From contig JAAOOA010000033.1 of NCBI GenBank assembly GCA_012861695.1, forward strand, positions 15,770,434 through 15,834,433: 64,000 nucleotides of DNA. The letters are read 5' to 3'. Below the pieces are notes generated by a model. That model did no database searches. It was not told where the DNA came from and saw only the letters and a program-made list of their open reading frames with translations. The translations under genes were made by a program, and so were the position numbers. The stretch is from Trematomus loennbergii (lineage: Eukaryota; Chordata; Actinopteri; Perciformes; Nototheniidae). Below are positions 27,801-64,000 of the stretch, in pieces; position 1 is the first letter of the stretch, and every line of letters starts with the position of its first letter.

Positions 27801-30800
27801 TGGGGTATGACTTAATACAATTGTCCCTTGCTGGAATGGGCAATGCACTGAGTCAATGAGGGTCATTACAAGAATAGAAAGACACATTTGTGTGTAAGAA
27901 TGTGTCCATAGAATTTACAATCAGGGTAATTAGGATGATGACACGCACATAACGAAAGCGGGGCTTATTCTGGACTGACGTGATGCTACTCCTAATACAT
28001 TAATACCTTGTTCTGAATATCTAATCAAAGTTGATAAATCATGTAAACATGAACGAGTTTAACCCCATTTCATCCAGTAGACTCAGATAAGATGCTGGCT
28101 CCGACATGGTGAGATTGTTGTAACATGCTCCATAAGTACAGCTCAACATCTTGTCTTGTCAGCTTACACACAGTTCCTCTGCTCAACATGATGAGACAAT
28201 GATTACACATTTAAGCATAACAGATAGGATCTTGCTGCATTACAATCTCCTATATGTTAAACTACTGACCTATATCTGAACCCAGTGTTGTGTCTACTAG
28301 TGTTTTTGTGCGCCCAAAACTGCATTAGATGGAATACAGAATAAAGCCTCACCTGTTGCCCATTTCGAATGAACATGCTGAACCAGGTACGGACTTTGCT
28401 GTTGGTACCCAGCAGGAGACCGCTGACGTAAGAGACGAGGGGACTGACCGCCTCATCTGGAGTATCTGGTCTGTAGTCCAGAGTCAGAGCCACTCCCAGG
28501 CCAGGCAGGTGGCACTCCTCCACCTGGAAATACACACAGTCAATTACATTATTATACTAGTAAATGATTCTCAAGGCTTACATTTGGTTTAAAAAAGGAG
28601 AAAAAAAAAAAATACTTTACTCAGAAAATGAGTGATGTTAATATATTTTGCAGTACAACTCAATGATAATTGTTTATGTCTTCTTATATATATATTTTTT
28701 GTTTTGTTTTTGTTATTTGATTAACAAATTGGATCTTATGTGTATATGTCTTATTTTGACTGCCTGCTGTTCTATGTATGTATCCAGGTTTCTGCAATTA
28801 ATTGAAAAATTATAAAACAAACATCTGGTAAGAATTATGTTTTGACATGAAAGCACACAAACACAACAAAAATAATTGTTCTAAGAAGTATTACTTTTTG
28901 AAAAAGATAAACTCTAGGAGGCAATGGATTAGGATTCAGGAGGTAGGGAGCCCAGTGATTATATTAATAGCGTTACTGACCACCATGGCTCTGATGTTGA
29001 GGGCCTGCGAGGGGTTCATCTGACAGAGCTGCCTGAGGGCTTCAGTCCTGCGCCGACCACCCACACTCTCCTCATCCTGACGCTCTCCATTCTTGATCAA
29101 ACCTCGACAAACTGCAAAGGCAGACATGCACATCTCAATTAACAAGCAGCTCAGAACATCCTTGAAATAGAAAATGTCATTGCCAAGTCACGTTCCTCCA
29201 TAATTACCCTAAACTTTAAAATCATGACTAGTTTATTTGCCTGTAAATAAGATTTAACAGCCATCATAAGACCTCTCACTAGTTCTTTGCACTTGTCCAC
29301 AGATGACAGTTTAAAACAAACGGCTTATGGTTGGCAGAGACTATGGAATGAAATACAATTATATTAGTTTCCATTTCTGCCACTTGTGGATTATTTCATA
29401 TGCTATAAAAAGGAGCCAGCGTAGTAAGGTGTGGTTACCAGCTGTCTACCTGACAGGCCTTGATGAAACAAAGCCAAAAAGATTAATGTGACCGCTTTGT
29501 AACACACACAAAAAGCTATGGACTTAAGCCTGACTCTCTGTGTGATAAGGCACTGGAGTTGGCGGGTGTTTTATTATAATGCGTCTCTCAAAGCACACTG
29601 TGAGCCAAAGCAGACAATAATGTTTATCATCATTTTAACACAAACACACACACAGCCTGGGGCCTGGCTAGAAATAGAGGATAAAAGGCTAAACCCAGAA
29701 AGAAAACATGTGATGTCAACTAAATAGCAATCTGCATATATTTATAATGAAGCTATCACAGAAAGCTTCAAATGTAATTGTAAGTAAAGCCATAATTCTG
29801 CCACAGCAGGCACACTACCTAACCATATGAAAATTGTGCTGGCAATTAAACAGCCACTCTATTTCACACTTTTCAACTGACACAATAATGTGAGACAGAT
29901 GCATTACCTTCATTGAAGCTGTCGGGGACATTGGCAACCAACAGACACAGAAACCAGTCTCCATTGCGGACATGAAGCAAAGCCTCTGCCACATCCACAA
30001 TGGGGAGCAAGGAAGGCAGTTCTAGAAAAAAAAAAATTTAAACAGACAAAAATGTATCACATACACACAAAATCAATCAGGCGAGGTATTTTCAGGCTGG
30101 TTTTACAAAATATTAGGTTGTTTTTCCAAATATGTTTGTACAGTATATATTTACAAACGTCATTGTATTTAGCAACATAAAAGTTCCACAAAAAATGTAG
30201 GTAAAACTAGTAAGAAGATGAAAATAAGTTTGTTACCTGCTTGTAAAATGCAGAGGACATCAGCTACCTCGTCCAAGTAAACAGGGCTTTCAAAGAGTTC
30301 GGACGACTTTAAGAAAAACTCTCCATTCGAGTCTACCACCTGAAAAACAACAAGGGGACAGAAAACAGTCAGTGTGGATGAATAATTTGTGTAATCTTAT
30401 TCGATGAAGATGCAAGTATTAATTATCTAATCTTTTGATTTGATTGCAATTCATACTTTTTTTAATTAATTATGTAATGATTTTATCAGCAAATAAACTG
30501 TTTTTATCATCTTATTTATCATTCAAGCTAACTTTATGTTGTTCATGTTGTCAATGAGTCATGTGCGGACCTTATTACCTTATTCATGATAGCCAACAGC
30601 TCACTGAGGGTCAGACGGAGTCTCCTGAGGGGATCACTGTGTTCAAACTCCAGGGTCAGGCCATGCTGTAGCTGTGACACCAGGATGCTCTCTCCATTAG
30701 AGCCACCTGCTTTATGCCTGGAAGAAAAGACAGCACATTATGTATACTGCTAAAAAAAGTTTTATGAAGACACAGATGCAGTTAATCTAAAAAATAACCA

Positions 30801-31136
30801 GACTTTAGCAATAATCATATCACCACATGTAAGTTAGATATACCTAAGCTGCTGCTCCTTTCGTGCATCCTGCTCCAAGGCATGAAAGTCAACAGACAGA
30901 AGTGCTACTATGGAGTTGACAGCTTCCACTCCAGAGAGCAGGCGGAGGATAAGCTTCTTGTCCTGTGCCCAGGACTGGCTCTGATCAGCTGGAGCACACA
31001 GAGCCATCCTCACCAGGCAGGGCAGCAGCAGCCTCAGCTCAGGGTCACTGAGGGCAGCCAGCCGAGACACATCCACCTTCTGCATGGCTTCAAAAGCATA
31101 GGAGCTGACAAACTGCAGCCCTGCACTGTCTGCCAT
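15668..31136 (-). CDS. ints2: INTS2, Integrator complex subunit 2 (complete, 24 coding exons)
   Basis: Spliced minus-strand gene whose exons read collinearly as vertebrate INTS2. The total coding length of 3,624 nt (about 1,208 codons) matches the family (human about 1,204 residues). Signature stretches include MALCAPADQSQSWAQDKK, CLICCLLHQMFIADPNIAK and GQVCASDVATKARDIDPL. INTS2 is an alpha-helical scaffold subunit of the nuclear Integrator complex, which cleaves snRNA 3' ends and attenuates promoter-proximal RNA polymerase II transcription; that role is known from the family. All 23 introns are GT–AG and phases agree, except where about nine small indels break the frame in exons 15, 16, 17, 19 and 20 (17.9–22.3 kb). 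Exons 1–14, 18 and 21–24 are clean. I infer a functional gene with assembly errors, because splice sites and codons on both sides of each indel are preserved. The start is the ATG just after the exon-2 acceptor. It lies directly downstream of MED13 on the same strand. Confidence 0.95.
16303..16479 (-). CDS. ints2: INTS2 coding exon 23
   Basis: 177 nt, acceptor TTTTAG, donor GTAAGT. Encodes FFMPILPCLVSFCQAFPP and GQVCASDVATKARDIDPL. Confidence 0.92.
16797..16902 (-). CDS. ints2: INTS2 coding exon 22
   Basis: 106 nt, acceptor TCACAG, donor GTCAGT, ends in phase 1. Encodes FAIQLLSYLCTQYALPKS and ARLAISVMGTLLT. Confidence 0.92.
17096..17203 (-). CDS. ints2: INTS2 coding exon 21
   Basis: 108 nt, acceptor TGTCAG, donor GTGAGG. 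Encodes LLPLTVAGIPSIHICLDF and PELLAQPQLEKQ. Confidence 0.92.
17353..17368. repeat. Poly(G) tract (16 G) in an INTS2 intron
   Basis: Sixteen consecutive G on the plus strand, so C in the INTS2 transcript. Confidence 0.95.
17757..18035 (-). CDS. ints2: INTS2 coding exon 20 (two frame breaks)
   Basis: Acceptor CCCCAG, donor GTAATA. Encodes DSAAVQLLLEV, then LPTSEEQQLGANTESLLS, then SKTGKPGAPGQGGVEDA and SDLREVQCLICCLLHQMF. Frame slips at about 18,000–18,006 (2 bases, TG repeat) and 17,934–17,941 (G run). Ends HFQ in phase 0. Confidence 0.88.
18400..18598 (-). CDS. ints2: INTS2 coding exon 19 (two frame breaks)
   Basis: Acceptor TGCCAG, donor GTAATT. Encodes APLMDIVLHMLNGYLLAS, KAYLHCHLKETADFDR and PETPEVTRE, then LKNALLSAQ. 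Two bases appear to be missing at the 5' edge (18,593–18,598) and one near 18,426–18,432 within a GAG repeat, which would otherwise bring a stop. Confidence 0.88.
18686..18811 (-). CDS. ints2: INTS2 coding exon 18
   Basis: 126 nt with an open frame throughout; acceptor TTGCAG, donor GTGACT. Encodes RLWVMTVNALQPSAKLL and QNDLMVDPLIVLRCDQR. Confidence 0.9.
18812..20580 (-). other. ints2: INTS2 intron 17
   Basis: AT-rich intron of 1.77 kb. The stretch at about 20,100–20,175 (TTTTATTGGTCATACGAACA) resembles a dispersed fish repeat, weakly. Nothing else recognised. Confidence 0.4.
20581..20782 (-). CDS. ints2: INTS2 coding exon 17 (+1 and -1 frame breaks)
   Basis: Acceptor CCATAG, donor GTACGT. 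Encodes MRILEHLTLLSP, then DLIPYAEALTDSMALLLE and RRILQTLNKLWM in a second frame, then LNTVMPRR back in the first. The extra base is in a six-G run at 20,711–20,716; the missing base is near 20,601–20,605. Confidence 0.88.
21839..22001 (-). CDS. ints2: INTS2 coding exon 16 (two -1 frame breaks)
   Basis: Acceptor TCCCAG, donor GTGAGG. Encodes GLHSALLRLLATNYP, then LCLVEDW and CEEEVTGTLPLLRKMMLP, each in a different frame. The slips fall at about 21,956–21,961 (a C run) and 21,931–21,937. The observed 163 nt would be 165 in an intact exon. Confidence 0.88.
22227..22330 (-). CDS. ints2: INTS2 coding exon 15 (one -1 frame break)
   Basis: Acceptor TTTCAG, donor GTGAGA. Encodes MMQRKPKSYSAALMDQIP and IKYLV. 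The reading frame then slips at about 22,250–22,257: the conserved AQGLQQELG follows in another frame. Adding one base would also give the phase the next exon needs, so a 1-nt deletion in this assembly is likely. Confidence 0.9.
23040..23151 (-). CDS. ints2: INTS2 coding exon 14
   Basis: 112 nt, acceptor TAGCAG, donor GTATGT, ends in phase 1. Encodes RYSITTQLLILYYILSYE and ENLLASTKQL. Last exon before the cluster of frame breaks. Confidence 0.91.
23520..23696 (-). CDS. ints2: INTS2 coding exon 13
   Basis: 177 nt, acceptor TCCCAG, donor GTGAGT. Encodes DWIYRQLCETTTPIHTQL, NSILTPASKANPEATNQP and TEQEILNVFQSAAG. Confidence 0.93.
23794..23928 (-). CDS. ints2: INTS2 coding exon 12
   Basis: 135 nt, acceptor TTGTAG or its near neighbour at 23,929–23,931, donor GTAGGC. 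Encodes VVTAHAVRVAVTNNLSA and GFLPIHCIYQLLRSRAF. Confidence 0.92.
24906..24974 (-). CDS. ints2: INTS2 coding exon 11
   Basis: 69 nt, acceptor TTACAG, donor GTACAT. Encodes IAIKPSSLSKMKTIFTQE then IFTEQ. Confidence 0.92.
25423..25537 (-). CDS. ints2: INTS2 coding exon 10
   Basis: 115 nt, acceptor TTACAG, donor GTAAGG, closing in phase 0. Encodes GVSASFGEMLLLVAMYF and SNQLSSIIELVCSTLGMK. Confidence 0.93.
26616..26687 (-). CDS. ints2: INTS2 coding exon 9
   Basis: 72 nt, acceptor GTCCAG, donor GTAAGG. Encodes STPEQEQLMVMWLSWMIK followed by EEEYFE. Confidence 0.92.
26885..27010 (-). CDS. ints2: INTS2 coding exon 8
   Basis: 126 nt, acceptor CTACAG, donor GTACAT. Encodes EEAEQLLQLMTSRPPATP and GVRFVSLSFCKLLAF. 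Confidence 0.92.
27128..27348 (-). CDS. ints2: INTS2 coding exon 7
   Basis: 221 nt, acceptor TGCCAG, donor GTAGGT, ends in phase 2. Encodes LWQMRRQLLLELVAILP, EEHVVKASALLRLYC and ALMGIAGL. Confidence 0.93.
28353..28523 (-). CDS. ints2: INTS2 coding exon 6
   Basis: 171 nt in phase 0 at both ends, acceptor TTCCAG, donor GTGAGG. Encodes VEECHLPGLGVALTLDY and GLLLGTNSKVRTWF. Confidence 0.93.
28981..29111 (-). CDS. ints2: INTS2 coding exon 5
   Basis: 131 nt, acceptor TTGCAG, unusual but valid donor GTCAGT. Encodes CRGLIKNGERQDEES and MNPSQALNIRAMV; closes in phase 0. Confidence 0.91.
29908..30021 (-). CDS. ints2: INTS2 coding exon 4
   Basis: 114 nt, acceptor TTCTAG, donor GTAATG. Encodes ELPSLLPIVDVAEALLHV and WFLCLLVANVPDSFNE. 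Confidence 0.92.
30237..30339 (-). CDS. ints2: INTS2 coding exon 3
   Basis: 103 nt, acceptor TTTCAG, donor GTAACA, leaving phase 1. Encodes SNGEFFLKSSELFESPVY and DVLCILQA. Confidence 0.92.
30579..30717 (-). CDS. ints2: INTS2 coding exon 2
   Basis: Acceptor TTCCAG, donor GTAATA; 139 nt closing in phase 0. Encodes GESILVSQLQHGLTLEFE and SELLAIMNK, near identical to vertebrate INTS2. Confidence 0.93.
30844..31136 (-). CDS. ints2: INTS2 coding exon 1 (start codon)
   Basis: Begins at ATG 31,134–31,136, 16 nt inside an exon whose acceptor (TTCAAG) ends at 31,153. Encodes MADSAGLQFVSSYAFEAM, then MALCAPADQSQSWAQDKK and LSVDFHALEQDA. Donor GTATAT; ends in phase 2. A more upstream in-frame ATG at 31,169 lies in the intron before the acceptor, so it was not used. 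Confidence 0.93.
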
Positions 31137-31152
31137 CTCTATGCAACGTAGC
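31137..31152 (-). other. ints2: INTS2 5' UTR part of the first coding exon
   Basis: Sixteen bases between the TTCAAG acceptor and the start ATG. They show that at least one upstream non-coding exon must be spliced on. Confidence 0.7.
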
Positions 31153-31565
31153 CTTGAAGGAAATGACAAACAGACAATTTAGAGCAAATTAAGATGTCAT
31201 CTGAAAGCAAATACAGTCTTCTATTCTGGGCATTTTGACTTTTAACAACTAAAACTATATAAAACCAGACATTCAGGGTAGCTTACAGCTGGCAGAAGAG
31301 GCTGGGTAAAGTTACATTGTCAAAAGTACCATTGCATTAATTTGTCGTTTAGCTAACGTTAGTAAATATTACAATTATAATTAATGTGTAGTCGATCAAA
31401 AATGATTAAAAAGTCGTTCCAGTACTTGATAACAGAGTACGAATATATTGATACGCACACCAAAGAAGCTCCCTACTGAATGTTGCTGTCTAACGTTTCG
31501 TGACAATTGTAATATCAGTATAACTTTGCTAACAAAGTATAAGCTGGCTATCACAGATGACTTAC

Positions 31566-32280
31566 CGCAATGTTGATGGTGCTCATGCTAGCTTGTACTT
31601 GGAAGGTTACATATCGTTAACTTTAACTGAAGTGGAATTTGCTTGCGCCAATACAAGACATTATTCTGATTCATGTGTAGCACTTGTACATGTTTAATAT
31701 ACATATTTACAGCACAAGTAATATAGTAAAATACAGCCAACTTCAATTATTATGCTAACTAGCAGTAGCTAACTGGCAGTAGCTAAGACTCATTCACTAT
31801 CCCATTGAGCGACTCTTAGCATGCTACTAGCCTGCTAACAGCTAGGCTAACTTGTCAGGCTCGCGTGTGCCGACTGGTCCCTCTCTACATTTTAAACATT
31901 CAATTAAAATACAACAGTCAGACACAACCATCTTACCTCTTCTATTAAGATGAAAATTAGTCTTTAAACAAGAAATGTCACCATCTAGGCCTTCAGACCT
32001 CGGACTCTGTTGTGTACCGTCAGCCTTAAACGCTATGGGGGGAGTCCACAGCCAGTGACAGAGAAAGAAGCTCGTCTTAGCTGTTCCGGTAGGTTTGTTG
32101 AAACGTCTTAGTATTTGTATTTGTAACGCTCTGTCTGTTATTGTTTCCACATATCCACTTGGAAATTATCTCTATCTACAGCAATCTCTATGTCAGTGAG
32201 GTAGCCGGTGTTTTCAGCCCCGTAGAGCAGAGCTAACTGCCCGTATCACTGACAGAGAGCGGAGGCAGGACCACACTCCG
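31566..32280 (-). promoter_or_regulatory. ints2: INTS2 promoter and alternative non-coding first exons
   Basis: Upstream of the acceptor at 31,153 two consensus donors fit a first exon: GTAAGT after 31,566 and GTAAGA after 31,937. The 31.95–32.28 kb part is richer in CpG and G/C than its surroundings and has no TATA box that I can see, as expected for a housekeeping promoter. If the inner donor is used, an ATG at 31,584–31,586 opens a 27-codon upstream ORF that overlaps the main start out of frame. The exact start site cannot be read from sequence. Confidence 0.45.
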
Positions 32281-33560
32281 GTCCTTACTGCAGATCAACA
32301 TGTGCTGGGCAATATTGACACCATTAATGATTATGGAGTTTATCTTATTTCCAATATTTCATTTGCAGAACAAAGCAGTTGTTGAGTTGTTCGGCTTCTT
32401 GGATAAGGCAACAATCTCCTTATAGTCATACTTTGTGTGTAGACCTCACACAATAGTATCAATATGACAAAACTTATCAATCTATTCCCCAAGTTCTGGT
32501 GGCAGATTTGCTTGATATCCATATGATAAAGTTGCAGACATTGATATGTTAAAATATACAATAAACACACCTCATTATGAATATGTTGCTTTCTAAAAAA
32601 AAGTTATAAATTACACCATATTAAGATTGATTATAACATGGAATACTTGGTTTTAGAGGCAAAACAAACATCCCAAGTAACGATATATAACATTTTAGAA
32701 TTCTGTAGACTATTACCTACCCAGTCACTGACATTCAGTGTGAATTCCACTACATTTCCAAAGGCACATTCATTGACAGCAGTTGTTGAGGGATAGGCTA
32801 CAGGAAAACAGAGCAGGACCTCTGTGTATTCAAAGGCTGCTGACAGACAGGAAAAATGCAGAAAATTCTCAACAAAAAAAAGAATTGCCAGCTGCTACTG
32901 CAACACCTCAGGGCAATTCAGCAATTTACAAGTCAGAGTTTTGACTCAATTTATTATGCAGGGTAATCCCAGTGCCTTTTCCACTAGTGCTGTAACGGGT
33001 TATATCTACTTTATAGTAGCCTACAGTTTAGTAGAAGCATATGGCCAGGCTACTCTGCATCTAACCACGATTTCCCAAAAACAAAACATGGCACTATACT
33101 AAAAATATTTTTCTTAGGGTTTTATGAAATAATGAATGTATTTATACACTCAACGAAAGACCACATACATATTGAAGGTCATATAATTAAGCAAGCAAAA
33201 CTTGGTAAATTTGCATGGTTAACAGCAATACCAAAGTATAGTTTTCCTCTGAACAGACGTTCCTCTGTGCAAACAGTGCATATCTACTGGGCAGCCATCC
33301 ATATCCGGTTACAGTTCATTCACACCACACATTTACTTTCACAATGAAGTAAAATGGGACTGGTCTAAATGTATCTATAACACTGGAGAGAACACTGCCC
33401 TTATGCCATGTGCTCTCATTTTCCTTCCTATAAAAAGTCAAACCTGAGGTCAGCTACGTCCAAGAGGTACCAATACTTCTCCTTCCGCTCCACAATTGGT
33501 GTCCTTGTCCAAGTCCACATCACAGTCCCCCTCCCCAAAGCAATAATCACAAGCACAGGT
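32281..33560. other. Intergenic spacer between INTS2 and MED13
   Basis: About 1.3 kb of AT-rich sequence between the INTS2 first-exon region and the MED13 3' end. I see no gene, RNA or clear repeat in it. The two genes are in tandem, so this spacer must hold the MED13 terminator region. Confidence 0.6.
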
Positions 33561-33576
33561 AAATAAGTTGACACAC

Positions 33577-34499
33577 TTTATTCCTAAAACAGACAGCCAC
33601 CCACCAACTGCTGGCATGGCATTCATATATAATTATTTATATATATTGCCGTTTGGTTTTGTGTCTAAATGTGTGGTATAAAATACTATATACAACAATG
33701 TACCTCTTTATTTGAACACAGTGAAGTTCATTGCTGTACAAGTCCTCTGTAGCTACAGCTTTGCTGTAAGTCCTTCATGCTTAAAGGCATGAAACATAAT
33801 TCTCCACTCTTAATTCATCTGTACATTGTGGCAATACAAATATTCTGTCTTCATTACAAAAAATAATACTCTAAAAGCGACCTACTGGGACTTTATTTCA
33901 TTTTCATGAGATTTTTGTCCTGGTTGTTTTTTTAATTAAGACGATTACATATATCTTAGACCAATTGCTTTAAAGCAGGAAGGTGATATAAACCTTCTCC
34001 ATTTTTTATATATAAAAGAGGTTGGGAAATAAGACAAATTATACATTTAAAAACTTACAATAAATAAGATAGATGCAAGCATTTAATTTGGATACTATTT
34101 CACCCAAAAGGAATACAAAGGAATTTCAGATCTTAAAAAAAAAAGATCCATTCATGAGTTTTTTTCCTTGATCAAATATGTCCCTTTTCTTCCAATAACT
34201 TTACAGATAGACTTGTCTCTTCAAATACAGACTGGCCAGTGACTGTGCTGCCATGCTACATACCATGACAACCATCTGTCATTCTTTCACGTTCAATAAT
34301 TGCGACTCTTGCTTCTTTATTCCCTTGTCTGTGTGTGCATGTCTTTGATTCACAGGGACAGGACTTTTTCAGCAGGAACAGCTGACATCTTGGTGCGGGA
34401 TCCAGCTCCGTACGCTGCTCAGGTTCTTTCTTCAGTCTTGAAGTCTTCTTCTTTGAAATGTTTCTATTATCTATTTCCCCCCCTGTAACTGGCTGTTGG
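33577..34499 (-). other. med13: MED13 3' UTR with candidate poly(A) signals
   Basis: AT-rich sequence downstream of the MED13 stop. AATAAA on the minus strand occurs at 33,707–33,712 and at 33,577–33,582. The latter is followed on the minus strand by a GT-rich stretch (GTGTGTCAACTT), which suits a cleavage site. Confidence 0.5.

Positions 34500-64000
<29,501 letters not shown>

Noticed and set aside
15668..31136. INTS2 as a pseudogene
   Set aside because: The gene has full introns, intact splice sites, clean frames in 19 of 24 exons and preserved codons beyond each indel. Decay would also affect splice sites and amino acids.
31842..32150. 102-codon minus-strand open frame upstream of INTS2
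   Set aside because: Lies in the 5' UTR/promoter region, is interrupted by a consensus donor and resembles nothing known.

Overview
The window looks like chromosomal DNA of a ray-finned (teleost) fish. Genes are split by GT–AG introns, conserved vertebrate proteins are readable exon by exon, and the spacers hold fish-type short transposons (hAT and TTAA MITEs), tRNA-derived SINEs and long CA/TG microsatellites. There is no prokaryotic gene organisation, no CRISPR array and no viral gene.

Layout. (1) Positions 1 to about 15,200 hold no recognisable gene. They contain microsatellites, four or five short transposons, and several non-repetitive blocks rich in homeodomain-type TAAT/ATCAAT words that read like conserved non-coding elements. 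(2) About 15,200–32,250, minus strand: the complete INTS2 gene (Integrator complex subunit 2) with 24 coding exons, start ATG at 31,136 and stop at 15,668. (3) About 32,250–33,560: short intergenic stretch. (4) About 33,560–64,000, minus strand: MED13 (Mediator kinase-module subunit 13). The last 25 coding exons are present, from the TPPTSPEE phosphodegron at the right edge to the C-terminal stop at 34,500. The first exons lie beyond base 64,000.

The two genes are tandem on the same strand with MED13 upstream, the same order as INTS2–MED13 on human 17q23. Both proteins belong to large RNA polymerase II regulatory complexes: Integrator (snRNA 3' processing, promoter-proximal attenuation) and the Mediator CDK8 module.

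The main oddity is a set of small indels, almost all deletions of 1–2 bases, that break the INTS2 frame in exons 15–17, 19 and 20 and the MED13 frame in three exons. Splice sites and codons on both sides remain intact. Under-polished assembly explains this better than pseudogene decay. No clearly new biological system was found. The best leads are the regulatory-looking gene-free region, the paired CA/TG inverted repeat, the two hAT MITEs with perfect 8-bp target duplications, and intronic hairpins in MED13.
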